Shown here: positions 32,650 to 41,431 of the stretch, piece by piece
How positions within the stretch are numbered: the first letter of the stretch is position 1
Layout: each line of letters opens with the position of its first letter
DNA from: Mycolicibacterium chitae
GTDB taxonomy: Bacteria; Actinomycetota; Actinomycetes; Mycobacteriales; Mycobacteriaceae
DNA length: 64,000 nt
Assembly: GCF_900637205.1 (NCBI RefSeq)
Contig: NZ_LR134355.1
Location: forward strand, 4,278,001-4,342,000
Direction: 5' to 3'
The notes under the pieces: model-generated
Seen by the model: only the letters and a program-made list of their open reading frames with translations
Database searches by the model: none
Told to the model about the DNA's origin: nothing
Position numbers and translations under genes: made by a program

Positions 32650-33744
32650 TCAGTCCAGATTCCCCCACAGCTGGTCCTGGTCGCGGGCCGGCAGCTCGAG
32701 CATCATCGTGGTCAACCGCCGCACCTCGGGGTCGTGGGTCAGTTCCAGCCAGCGCAGATCGTTGTCCAGCCGGACCAGATACTGCAGGTCCTCCTCGTCG
32801 TAGGTGTCGGCGAAGTACACCGGCAGCACCCCGAAGAATTCGGCCAACGCGTTCACCGTCGCCTCCGAGGGCCGCTTGCGGTTCCCGCGCCGCAGCTGCG
32901 ACAGGTACGGCGCCGAGATGTACACCCCGCGGTCGGCCAGCGCGCGCAGCACCTCGGAGTTCGTGTACGGGCCCTGCCCCGGCGCCCGGATGGTCTCGAA
33001 CAGCCGGTTGAGCCGGTCGGCGACCGCACCGCCGCGCCGCTGCCGCCCCGAGCGCCCGGCCGCGGCCGGGCCCGGCTGCGACGACGACGTCACGGCGCCG
33101 GCCTCGCCCCGCCGGACCTGCTCGGTGACGTCGCGGGACGTGCACAGGATCTCCCGGATGCGGCCGTCGTCCCCCTCGATCGGCGTCAGCACGTTGTCCC
33201 AGTACTGCGGCTGCCCGTCGGGGCCCATGGTGACCCCGGCGAAGGAGGACCGGCTGCCGTCGACGGCGTCGCGCAGCGCCCGCAGGCCCTGACTGCGAAT
33301 CTGCTCGGGGAGCAGATCCAGCCACGGCATGCCGAAATCCCGCTCGTCGTGGTCGAGTCCGAGCGCCACGCAGCCGCGCTGATTCATGTGCAGCAGTACG
33401 CCGTCGGTGCGCAGGATCTTCAGGCAGTCGGTGCCGGTGCGCCAACCGCGCTCGGGTCGCGAGGGCGCGCCGGTCGGCGGGGTGATCGCGACGTCGCCGA
33501 CGGCGTCGGGAGCGTCGGCACGCAGTTGCCACAGCGCCGATCGGCCGCGGCTCTCGATCTTGGCGACGTCGCCGCGGCGCGCCAAGATCGCCAGGCTGCG
33601 ATACAACGTCTCGTTCAACACGTAGACGTCGAAGGCGATCGACAGCCGTCGCCGAAGTTCGGCGGTACTGAGGGGCCGGTCCGACTCGGCGAGCGCGGTG
33701 AGGATGAGGCCGCGGATCGGCTCGCCCGAAGCCCTACTCGCCAT
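32650..33744 (-). CDS. Winged-helix/PAS/EspR-like fusion regulator
   Basis: A 364-residue protein with three parts. Residues 8-75 resemble a winged helix (GLILTALAESDRPLSTAELRRR...). Residues 103-217 form a PAS domain (LLHMNQRGCVALGL...PQYWDNVLTPIEGDDGRIREIL, then CTSRDVTE). Residues 250-364 closely resemble mycobacterial EspR: LNRLFETIRAPGQGPYTNSE and SAPYLSQLRRGNRKRPSEAT are near-copies of the EspR HTH, and the region after it ends at the same relative point. EspR is a nucleoid-associated regulator of ESX-1 genes and has no PAS part. The ATG 33742-33744 is chosen on ribosome-site and overlap grounds. It converges on mrpG, so it might control the Mrp operon; that is inference. Confidence 0.82.
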   Translation of the reverse strand: MASRASGEPIRGLILTALAESDRPLSTAELRRRLSIAFDVYVLNETLYRSLAILARRGDVAKIESRGRSALWQLRADAPDAVGDVAITPPTGAPSRPERGWRTGTDCLKILRTDGVLLHMNQRGCVALGLDHDERDFGMPWLDLLPEQIRSQGLRALRDAVDGSRSSFAGVTMGPDGQPQYWDNVLTPIEGDDGRIREILCTSRDVTEQVRRGEAGAVTSSSQPGPAAAGRSGRQRRGGAVADRLNRLFETIRAPGQGPYTNSEVLRALADRGVYISAPYLSQLRRGNRKRPSEATVNALAEFFGVLPVYFADTYDEEDLQYLVRLDNDLRWLELTHDPEVRRLTTMMLELPARDQDQLWGNLD

Positions 33745-33946
33745 CGCCACGACCCCACCCGGCAGCAAACACCGCCCGGCCGTCGGTCCCGACAAAACGG
33801 GCGGGCCCGCCCCACCACTCCGGAATGTGCCCGGGCGAGCGCGAGACCAGCGCGGATTCGGGCCGCACCCGCGCGCCATGATGCGGTACGGACACTTTCA
33901 GCAAATTCCAGACCTCGGCCGGACGGTGTCGATATCGCCGCAGCAC
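33734..33946 (-). CDS. Small hypothetical protein upstream of the EspR-like regulator
   Basis: A 70-residue frame with a stop overlapping the start of the PAS-EspR gene by 11 bp, which would couple translation. Third codon positions are about three-quarters G or C, consistent with coding. It contains PEWWGGPARFVGTDGRAVFA and no domain I recognise. It may be real or an in-frame shadow of the promoter region. Confidence 0.4.
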   Translation of the reverse strand: MLRRYRHRPAEVWNLLKVSVPHHGARVRPESALVSRSPGHIPEWWGGPARFVGTDGRAVFAAGWGRGDGE

Positions 33947-34157
33947 TGCGCGATCCCCCTTTCATTCGCTAACTTCGCGACACGTACGCCACGCTCCGCT
34001 ACGGGCGCGGTCGCGACGCGCGGCATTGTTTGCTCCAGCTATTCCGTCACCTGCGGACCGAGCGCGCAATGAGCAAATCAATGAGCCATCAGTTAATGGC
34101 GGATAGCTCTTGTACGCTGGGCACAAATCCCGCCGGGACACAGAACAGGTAGCGCAG
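33947..34157. promoter_or_regulatory. Divergent promoter region
   Basis: A 211-bp spacer between the EspR-like unit and the MerR-STAND gene. It is locally AT-richer near 34060-34115 (GAGCAAATCAATGAGCCATCAGTTAATGG region), where a rightward promoter is likely. I see no clear palindrome. Confidence 0.35.
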
Positions 34158-36451
34158 TTGGCCGACGATCTCACCATCGACGAGTTCGCCCGCGTCACGA
34201 ACACGTCGGCACGCAACGTGCGGGCCTACCACGAGCGTCGCGTGCTACCGCCGCCCCGCATGGTCGGCCGGACCGGCTACTACCAAGACCTGCACATCCA
34301 GCGGATGGCCGCCATCCAGGCGCTGCAGGCCGAGGGGTTCTCGCTGGCCGCGGTGCGGGCCCTGCTGGACGCCTGGGAATCGGGCACCACCATCGACGAA
34401 TTGGTGGGCGCCAAACACGACCGGGCGGCCACCCGCAGCGGTGCCATCGACCTGTCGGCTTTGTATCCGTTGACCAAGTTCCGGCGGCCGGGACCGCACC
34501 CCGACCACATCGCTCGCGGCCGACTGGTGGGTCTGCTGCGCGGCGACAACAGCCCGCACGTCCAACTGACCGCGCCGGGCGGCAGCGGCAAGTCCACGCT
34601 GGCCGCCGAGCACGTCCGGACCCTGGCGGGCGATTGCGCGTGGGTTTCGCTGGATTCCGAGGACGACGAGGCCAGCCGATTCTGGACCGCGGTGCTGATC
34701 GGGATCCGCACCGCCCGAGCCGATTTCGGCAGTGATCTGCTGAGCCGGCTGACCGGCGGTGCCGACGCCGACGCGGTGCTGATCGACATGGCCGACATCT
34801 TGTCCGACCGCTCCCTGTCCGATCGCGAGGACGGGCTGACCGTGGTGCTCGACGACCTGCACCACGTCGGCGACGAGGCGGTGATGCGCCAGCTGCAGTG
34901 GTTCCTCACCCACGTCCATCCCGCGTGCTGCCGGCTGTTGATCTGCTCGCGCACCCGGCCCCGATCGCGGCGGCCCGGCTGGCCATCGGCGGCCACCTGG
35001 TGGTGCTGGACACCGAGGACCTGGCCTTCGACCGGGCCGAGACCCGCGAGCTGCTGATCGACCGGCTGAAGGTCGAACTGACCCCCGAGCAGGTGGACCA
35101 CATCGTCGAACGCACCGACGGCTGGCCGGCCGGCATCTACCTGGCCGGCATGGCGCTGCGCAACGGGGCCGCGCCGGCGTCCGTCCTGCAGGCGCTGACC
35201 CAGCCGGACCGTCGCACCCACGAGTACTTCTCCGAGGAGGTGCTCACCCTGCTCGAACCCGCCCAGCTGCGGTTCCTGGAGGAGATCGCCATCCTCGAAC
35301 GCTTCAATCCCGAACTGTGCGACCACATTCGGGATGCCACGGATTCCCGGCAGCTGCTCGACGAACTCGATGACAACCTGTTCGTCGTCGCGCTGGACGA
35401 TGCGGGGTACTGGAAACGGTTGCACCACACCTTCGGTGCGGTGCTGCGGGCCCGCGCGGCCACCGGCGAGCAACTCATCGAGCGGCACCGCCGCGCCGCG
35501 GACTGGTACCGACAGCACGATCAGCTGCCCGAGTCCGTGCACCACCTGATCGAGGCCGGCGAGTTCAACGCGGCCGCTCGGCTGATCGGCGCCCTGTATC
35601 CGACCATCGTCAACGTCAGCAATCAGGGCGCGGTGGTCAACCGCTGGCTCGACAAGCTGCCGCCGGAGCTGATCACCAAGTCCACGACGCTGAGCCTGGC
35701 CACCGCCGTGCTGGCCGGGCTGCGCGGCGACACCACCGACATGGCCGCGTGGCTGGCCAATACCGAAGCGCTGTCGAGGAATCCGAACGGGTCCACCACC
35801 ACGCTGTCGCTGGTGTACTTCGTGCGCGGCTGCTTCCACTTCGGCGCCGTCGAGCAGGCTCTGGAGTGGGCGCGCACCGGCTGCCGGCTGTGTCCCCGCG
35901 ACCACGTGTGGATGCCCATGCAGATGGCCTCGGCGGCGCTACTGTGCTGCTGGGTCGACGGCCCCGGCGACGAGGTGCTGGCCCTGTGCGAGGAGGTGCT
36001 GGCGCTGCCGGCCAGCGCCGGGCAACCCATCGCGCTGGCGGGCGCCTGGGCGCTCAAGGCCGTCGTGCTGGCCGGCCGCGGCGAGCGGCCCGGGGCCTCG
36101 GCGGCGATCCGGACGGCCAGCGAGATCCGGGCGAACTCCCAGCTGAACCGGGTCCCGCAGTCGGTGAACACCTGGACCTCGACGGCGCGGGCGCACCGCC
36201 TGCTCGGCGAGATCGACGCCGCGGCCGCCGACGCCGCCAACGGCTACGCCCTCCTGGCCGACAGTCCGACCGAGCGCGACGGCACCGGCGCGATGGTCCC
36301 GCTGCTCATCGAACTCACCCACGCCCGACGGCTGCAGGGTCGCGACGCCGAGGCCCGCCGGTACGCCGCCGAGGCGCAGCGCCGGCTGCGCGACGTCACG
36401 GGCGCGGGTCGGCTGCCCGCGATGCTCGCCGAGGCCGGCGCCGGGCTGTGA
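34158..36451 (+). pseudogene. MerR-STAND (MalT-like) regulator split by a frameshift
   Basis: The first frame (to 35057) has a MerR-type HTH (LTIDEFARVTNTSARNVRAY...RMVGRTGYY). It continues with a P-loop ATPase: Walker A APGGSGKST and Walker B TVVLDDLHH. At 34959-34962 the reading must change frame: adding one C to the CCCC run joins SRTRP to PIAAARLAIGGHLVVLD and restores about 765 codons through to 36451. The second part has the STAND winged-helix and TPR-like repeats (VERTDGWPAGIYLAGMAL, LPESVHHLIEAGEFNAAARL). Unlike MalT there is no C-terminal LuxR HTH; the MerR domain replaces it. The start is uncertain (TTG 34158 or TTG 34110). Either a true pseudogene or a homopolymer error in the assembly. 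Confidence 0.8.
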
Positions 36452-36466
36452 ACTCGGTCCGGGATC

Positions 36467-37114
36467 TCAGTCCGGGTTCGAGGCCTGGAACCGCGCCATG
36501 GCGTCGACGGTCTCGACGGCCTCCCGTAGCGCCGTCAGCCGCTGCGTCGGGCCGGGCGCGGCCAGCACCGCGTAGCGGTCCGCCGGACCGATCGGCACGC
36601 AACCGGCCAGCGCGTACAACCGCGCCCCCGGCTCGGTGGGCAACGCCCCCAGCACCGAGTCGCGGCTGGTCAGCTGGATGTCGCGGGCCGCGGCGAGGAA
36701 CTCCAGCAGCGACCAGATGTCGTCCTCGAGCGCGGCCATCGCCGTGTCCATCTGAGCGGCACCGGCCCCGCCGGGTTCGTCGGGCCACTGCTCGATGACG
36801 GCGCGCGGAAACGGGTCGTCGGGCAGCCATTCGGTGACCCGGAACCGTTCCTGGACACTGCATTTCAGCTGATACCGCCCGGCACCGTGATCGGCGTACT
36901 GCACGATCCGGGCCAGCGCTCCCACGTCGTGGCGTTCGTCGCCGCCGCCGACCTCGCGGCCGCGGGCGATCAACACCACGCCGAAGGCCGGATCGTCAGT
37001 GTCCAGGCAGGCGCGCACCAGCGCCGAATACCGCGGCTCGAAGACCCGCAGCGGCAGCGACTCCCCGGGCAGCAGGGCCGACTGCAACGGGAACATCGGC
37101 GTCGGGGCCGTCAT
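36467..37114 (-). CDS. LON substrate-binding-domain protein (Rv0434-like)
   Basis: A 215-residue stand-alone Lon N-terminal domain (MFPLQSALLPGESLPLRVFEPRY at the start, then FGVVLIARGREVGGGD). No ATPase or protease part is present, so it is not Lon itself. Such proteins may present substrates to a protease. Position matches M. tuberculosis Rv0434. It is the last gene of a five-gene leftward unit and starts 9 bp after the ligase gene. Confidence 0.9.
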   Translation of the reverse strand: MTAPTPMFPLQSALLPGESLPLRVFEPRYSALVRACLDTDDPAFGVVLIARGREVGGGDERHDVGALARIVQYADHGAGRYQLKCSVQERFRVTEWLPDDPFPRAVIEQWPDEPGGAGAAQMDTAMAALEDDIWSLLEFLAAARDIQLTSRDSVLGALPTEPGARLYALAGCVPIGPADRYAVLAAPGPTQRLTALREAVETVDAMARFQASNPD

Positions 37115-37123
37115 GGCGTCAGC

Positions 37124-38254
37124 CTATTCCTCCAACTCGGCGACCAGGGCGTCCACCACGGCGCGCAGGTCGCCGTCGTGCTCCTCGGCGACCCGGCGCT
37201 GCCGCTGATAGGACGCCCCCAGCCGGGGGATGTCGGCCACGGAATCGAGTTCGTCGACGCAGCCCAGCGAGCGGGCCACCGGCTGCAGCCGGGTCAGTAC
37301 GTCGTCGAGGTCCTCGGTGACCAGCCGCTCGTTGCTGTCCGCGTCGAGGATGATGACCGCGTCCAGGCCGTAGCGCGCGGCGCGCCACTTGTTCTCCTGC
37401 ACATGCCAGGGCGGCATGGTGGGCAGGGCCGCGCCGGAATCCAGGCGCCGGTCCAGGTCCACGATCAGGCAGTGCGTCAGGGCCACCAGCGCGGCGAGTT
37501 CGCGCACGTTGGAGACCCCGTCGAAGATGCGCACCTCGATGGTGCCCAGATGCGGCGAGGGCCGGATGTCCCAGCGGACCTCGTTGATGTGGTCGATGAT
37601 GCCGGTCTTCTTCTGATCGGCGACGAAACCCTCGAATTCGTCCCAGGTTTGGAATTGGAACGGCAGCCCCGCGGTGGGCAACTGCTGGAACATCATCGAC
37701 CGGTTGCTGGCGTAGCCGGTGTCCTCCCCGGCCCACCACGGCGAGGACGCCGACAGCGCCAGCAGGTGCGGGTACTGGTTGAGCAGCGCGGAGATGATCG
37801 GCATCACCTTGTGCGACGACGACACCCCGACGTGCACGTGCACACCCCAGATCAGCATCTGCCGACCCCACCACTGGGTGCGCTTGATCAGCTCCGCGTA
37901 GCGCGGCGCGTCGGTCAGCTGCTGGGTGTCCCAGGTGGCGAAGGGGTGCGTGCCCGCGCAGAACAACTCCATGTCGCGGGACCGCACCACCTGCTTGACC
38001 GAGCGCAGCGTGCCGCGCAGGTCGTCGACCGCCTCGGCGGTGTTGCGGCAGATGCCGGTGACCACCTCGATGGTGTTGCGCAGCAGTTCCTTGTGGACGT
38101 GCGGGTTCTCACCGAATTCGGCGATGACCTCCGCGGCGTTGTTGCTCAGGTCGCGGGTGTCGGCGTCGACGAGGGCAAACTCCCATTCGACTCCGACCGT
38201 GGGCCGGTAGGAGCCGGCGAACTCGATGTGGGCGCTACTCCCCAGAGATGACAC
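37124..38254 (-). CDS. YbdK-type carboxylate-amine ligase (Rv0433-like)
   Basis: A 376-residue member of the glutamate-cysteine ligase 2 family (GVEWEFALVD near the N-terminus; HVHVGVSSSHKVMPIISALL and SSPWWAGEDTGYASNR in the core). Such enzymes form gamma-glutamyl-type peptide bonds using ATP, although many members have no proven product. GTG 38252-38254 gives exactly the length I recall for M. tuberculosis Rv0433 (376). The longer frame from GTG 38281 would extend further into sodC. It overlaps the sodC 3' end by 20 bp. Confidence 0.87.
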   Translation of the reverse strand: MSSLGSSAHIEFAGSYRPTVGVEWEFALVDADTRDLSNNAAEVIAEFGENPHVHKELLRNTIEVVTGICRNTAEAVDDLRGTLRSVKQVVRSRDMELFCAGTHPFATWDTQQLTDAPRYAELIKRTQWWGRQMLIWGVHVHVGVSSSHKVMPIISALLNQYPHLLALSASSPWWAGEDTGYASNRSMMFQQLPTAGLPFQFQTWDEFEGFVADQKKTGIIDHINEVRWDIRPSPHLGTIEVRIFDGVSNVRELAALVALTHCLIVDLDRRLDSGAALPTMPPWHVQENKWRAARYGLDAVIILDADSNERLVTEDLDDVLTRLQPVARSLGCVDELDSVADIPRLGASYQRQRRVAEEHDGDLRAVVDALVAELEE

Positions 38255-38930
38255 CGCAGGCCACTCGCTTACCGGCGTCACCGGTGGCCATGGTGGTCTC
38301 GTCCGGACCCGGGGTGCCGTTGACCTGGTTGTAGCGCTCCGGCGGGATGTTGGCGAAGTTGTCGGCCTGCTCGTGGATCATGATCGACGTCTGATCGCCG
38401 TCGAGCAGGTCGTCCTGGGTGAACGCGTCGGTGGTGGTCACCAGCAGGGCGGACCCGTCCTGGCGCACCTGCAGCGAGGTCAAGTCACCGCTGGCGGGGT
38501 GTCCGCTGTGGCCGGGAACCTGGAAATGGCCACCGGCCGAGAGGAAGTCGCCGGGGGCGCCGCCGTCGGGGGCCACCGAGTTGGGCTCACACTTGCCGAC
38601 CGAATGCAGGTGCAGACCGTGGAAACCGGGGGTGAGCTTGCCGGTGCCGGTGGTCTCGACGGTGACGGTGGCGTAGCCGCTGCTGAACTCGAAGGTCGCG
38701 GTGGCGACCTGCGCGCCGGACGCATCGTTGATGGGCACCGTCAGCGTGTCGGCGCTCCCGGAACCGTGGGCTTCGCCGTGTCCCTCGTCAACTCCCGACG
38801 GTGCGGGCGAGCCGGTCCAGATGGACGGCGTGGTGCCCGGGGCGTCGCTGGGGTTCTCCCCCGGAGGCGAGCAGGCGGCGAGCAGGGCAACAGGGGCGGC
38901 AAACAAAAGTGCGGCGGCTGGCTTGACCAT
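38235..38930 (-). CDS. sodC: Cu,Zn superoxide dismutase lipoprotein
   Basis: A 231-residue exported enzyme that dismutates superoxide outside the membrane. The lipobox LLAAC has C20 as the lipid anchor. HGLHLHSVGKCEP gives copper ligands H107 and H109 and the structural Cys C114; GGHFQVPGHSGHPASGDL contains further metal histidines. A Ser/Pro/Gly linker (about 22-60) separates the anchor from the domain. Synteny with Rv0432 is exact. Virulence-related in pathogens; here a general oxidative defence. Confidence 0.94.
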   Translation of the reverse strand: MVKPAAALLFAAPVALLAACSPPGENPSDAPGTTPSIWTGSPAPSGVDEGHGEAHGSGSADTLTVPINDASGAQVATATFEFSSGYATVTVETTGTGKLTPGFHGLHLHSVGKCEPNSVAPDGGAPGDFLSAGGHFQVPGHSGHPASGDLTSLQVRQDGSALLVTTTDAFTQDDLLDGDQTSIMIHEQADNFANIPPERYNQVNGTPGPDETTMATGDAGKRVACGVISGE

Positions 38931-38940
38931 GAGCCAAAGC

Positions 38941-39426
38941 CTAACCTGTGACGACTACGACGACGCCCGGTGGCTGCTCGACAAGTTCGAGGAGTCGCGG
39001 TTCGACCGGAGCTTCCAGTACCCGGCCCAGTTCCTCGGCCGCGGCCTGCTCCCCCTCGGCGTCGCCGAAGTACACCGTCGTGACCTGGACGCTGGGCAGC
39101 GTCAGGTTTCCGGTCTCGGTGACCGTCCAGCCCTCGTCGCGCAACCGGGTGGCGGTGCGATCGGCCGCGCCGGCGACCTCGGAGATGTTGTAGACCCGCA
39201 CGTCGGCCCGCGGAGCGGCCTCTTCCTCCTCGGGCGCGGCCTCCTCTTCCGAGGTGGGCGTCGCCGAGGTGGTGACGGTGGTCGTGGTGGCGGCCTCGTC
39301 GTCGGCGTCACCGCTGCCGCCCAGGGCTTGGAAGCCGACCAGGAGGAAAATGACCCCCAGGAACAGCAGCACCATCACCATGGCGCGCAGCGGTAGGCCT
39401 GAGGAGTCCGGGACGCGCTCGTTCAT
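38941..39426 (-). CDS. virR: VirR-like protein with LytR_C domain
   Basis: A 161-residue protein with one transmembrane helix (about 15-36), an acidic/Thr-rich linker (ATTTTVTTSATPTSEEEAAP) and a LytR_C domain (ADVRVYNISEVAGAADRTAT, then ATRLRDEGWTV). It corresponds by position and layout to M. tuberculosis Rv0431 (VirR), which acts at the cell envelope and limits vesicle release. It lies 10 bp upstream of sodC in the same operon. Confidence 0.9.
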   Translation of the reverse strand: MNERVPDSSGLPLRAMVMVLLFLGVIFLLVGFQALGGSGDADDEAATTTTVTTSATPTSEEEAAPEEEEAAPRADVRVYNISEVAGAADRTATRLRDEGWTVTETGNLTLPSVQVTTVYFGDAEGEQAAAEELGRVLEAPVEPRLLELVEQPPGVVVVVTG

Positions 39427-39451
39427 CCGGCCCAGCCTAGCGGGTGAAAAA

Positions 39452-39760
39452 TCAGGTGACCTCGAAGCCCAACCGGCGGGCGGCGCGCGCCTTCTGCCGG
39501 CTGGCCCGGAGCCGACGCAGCCGCTTCACCAGCATCGGGTCGGCCGCCAGCGCCTCGGGACGGTCCACCAGCGCGTTGAGCACCTGGTAGTAGCGGGTGG
39601 CCGACATCGAGAACAGCTCCTTGATGGCTTCTTCCTTCGCGCCGGCGTACTTCCACCATTGCCGTTCGAAAGCCAGAATGTCGTGCTCACGACGGGTCAG
39701 CCCATCGGTGAGCTCAGCGTCATCGCCCGACCGCTCAGCCCTTGCCATGGCGCCGTCCAT
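39452..39760 (-). CDS. DUF3263 protein (Rv0430-like)
   Basis: A 102-residue basic helical protein (TRREHDILAFERQWWKYAG, SMSATRYYQVLNALVDRPEA) with a helix-turn-helix-like centre and an Arg/Lys-rich end (KRLRRLRASRQKARAARRLG). ATG 39758-39760 gives the 102-residue length and near-identical sequence I recall for Rv0430. It probably binds DNA, but the target is unknown. It is first in the leftward unit with virR, sodC, the ligase and the LON gene, and is divergent from def. Confidence 0.9.
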   Translation of the reverse strand: MDGAMARAERSGDDAELTDGLTRREHDILAFERQWWKYAGAKEEAIKELFSMSATRYYQVLNALVDRPEALAADPMLVKRLRRLRASRQKARAARRLGFEVT

Positions 39761-39885
39761 AATCGTCTTTTGGCCCTTTCGCCAATCAAATTCCATCGCT
39801 GTCGTCTGCGGCAACATTCAACCACGCCTGCAACAGATGACACGGCAAGAAGCCCCGCGCGTCGGCTGACTTAAGCTTGCCGACC

Positions 39886-40479
39886 ATGGCAGTCAGACCA
39901 ATTGTGATCGTGGGAGATCCCGTCCTACACACAGCGACCCAACCCGTCCCGGTCGGCGCGGACGGTTCGCTGCCCGCGGATCTGGCCGAACTGATCGCGG
40001 ACATGTACGACACCATGGACGCCGCCTACGGGGTCGGCTTGGCCGCCAATCAGATCGGCGTGTCCAAACGCGTGTTCGTCTACGACTGCGCCGACGAGCG
40101 GGGCAAGACCGCGCGCCGGCGCGGCGTGGTGGTCAACCCGGTCCTCGAGACCTCCGAGGTGCCCGAGACCATGCCGGACCCCGAGAACGACGACGAGGGC
40201 TGCCTCTCCGTCCCCGGCGAGTCCTTCCCCACCGGCCGCGCCCAGTGGGCCCGGGTGACCGGACTGGACGCCGACGGCAACCCGGTCACCCTCGAGGGCG
40301 AGGGGCTGTTCGCCCGGATGCTGCAGCACGAGACCGGGCACCTCGACGGCTACCTGTATCTGGACCGGCTGGTCGGCCGGCACGCCCGCGCCGCGAAGAA
40401 GACCGTGAAGCGCAACGGTTGGGGTGTGCCCGACCAGTCCTGGATGCCGGGCGAGGTACCCGACCCGTTCGGTCACTGA
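39886..40479 (+). CDS. def: Peptide deformylase
   Basis: A 197-residue metalloenzyme that removes the formyl group from new polypeptides. All three motifs are present: GVGLAANQIG, EGCLSVPG and QHETGHLDG, giving Cys and two His ligands plus the catalytic Glu. The length equals mycobacterial Def, with the characteristic insertion between motifs 1 and 2. TTAAGCT at 39871-39877 lies close to the ATG, so a leaderless or very short leader is expected. It is followed one base later by the GNAT gene. Confidence 0.96.
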   Translation: MAVRPIVIVGDPVLHTATQPVPVGADGSLPADLAELIADMYDTMDAAYGVGLAANQIGVSKRVFVYDCADERGKTARRRGVVVNPVLETSEVPETMPDPENDDEGCLSVPGESFPTGRAQWARVTGLDADGNPVTLEGEGLFARMLQHETGHLDGYLYLDRLVGRHARAAKKTVKRNGWGVPDQSWMPGEVPDPFGH

Positions 40480-40480
40480 C

Positions 40481-41428
40481 GTGTCGGTCGAGTTACCCGC
40501 GGTGGGTAGCCGGGTCAGCCTGCGGTACCGGCTGCCCGCGGGCTCGGACAAACCGCTGACCGACGTGGTGGGCCATCTCGACCGCGGGGCACCGGACCTG
40601 GTGATCCGCACCAAGTCCGGCGAACTCGTCGAGGTGCCCATCGCCGACGTGGTCAGCGTGCGCGAACTCTCCCACGCCCCGGTGCGCAACTCGCAGATCC
40701 GCGCCGTCGAGCACGCGGCGGCGATGGCCTGGCCCGGCGTCGAACAGCAGTGGTTGCACGGCTGGTTCCTGCGCGCCGGTCACGGCGTCACCCGGCGCGC
40801 CAACTCCGCGGTGCCGCTGGATGTTTCGGCGCACCTGGCCGGGCTGGCCGATGTTGCCGCCTGGTATCGCGAGCGCGGCCTGCCGGCGTGGCTGGCGCTG
40901 CCCGAGCGGCTGCTGCCGGTGCGCGCGGCGGGCGTCGAGGCCTACCGGGTGATGGTGCGCGACACCGGGATCGAGCCCGCGAAGGGCTCGGCGAGGGACT
41001 TCGCGAAGGGCTCGGTGAGCTTCGCGGCCCTCCCCGACGCGGCCTGGCTCGCGACCTATCGTCGCGACGTCCCGGCCGATGTGCTCACGGCCGTGGTCGA
41101 CGGCGAGGTCACCTTTGCCGCGCTGGGGTCCGCGGCGGTGGCGCGCGGCGCGGTCACCGCCGCCCACGACGGCACCCGCTGGCTGGGCATCTCGTCGCTG
41201 CGGGTGGTCGAGGAGCAGCCGGCGGTTGCGGAGCAAGGTCGCGGGCACGCGCGCGCACTCTGCGCGGCGCTGCTGGCCTGGGGCGCCGAGCGCGGCGCCG
41301 CCCGCGCCTACGTGCAGGTGCCCGACCACGACGCGGCCGCGGTGGCGCTGTACACCGCGGCGGGCTTCCGGCTGCATCACAGCGGCCGATATGTGGATGC
41401 GCAATCGTTGCTGGGCCTTACGATTTAG
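40481..41428 (+). CDS. GNAT-family acetyltransferase (Rv0428c-like)
   Basis: A 315-residue protein with an N-terminal SH3-like barrel (GSRVSLRYRLPAG...GHLDRGAPDLVIRTKSGELV). A C-terminal GNAT fold follows; the acetyl-CoA loop is EQGRGHARALCAALLAWGAE and ALYTAAGFRLHHSG is the usual last motif. GTG 40481 lies one base after the def stop. Position matches Rv0428c. The substrate is unknown; the link to def hints at protein N-terminal processing. Confidence 0.88.
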   Translation: MSVELPAVGSRVSLRYRLPAGSDKPLTDVVGHLDRGAPDLVIRTKSGELVEVPIADVVSVRELSHAPVRNSQIRAVEHAAAMAWPGVEQQWLHGWFLRAGHGVTRRANSAVPLDVSAHLAGLADVAAWYRERGLPAWLALPERLLPVRAAGVEAYRVMVRDTGIEPAKGSARDFAKGSVSFAALPDAAWLATYRRDVPADVLTAVVDGEVTFAALGSAAVARGAVTAAHDGTRWLGISSLRVVEEQPAVAEQGRGHARALCAALLAWGAERGAARAYVQVPDHDAAAVALYTAAGFRLHHSGRYVDAQSLLGLTI

Positions 41429-41431
41429 CGC

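Noticed and set aside
37124..38281. GTG 38281 as the start of the carboxylate-amine ligase
   Set aside because: GTG 38254 gives the length remembered for the M. tuberculosis orthologue and a smaller overlap with sodC.
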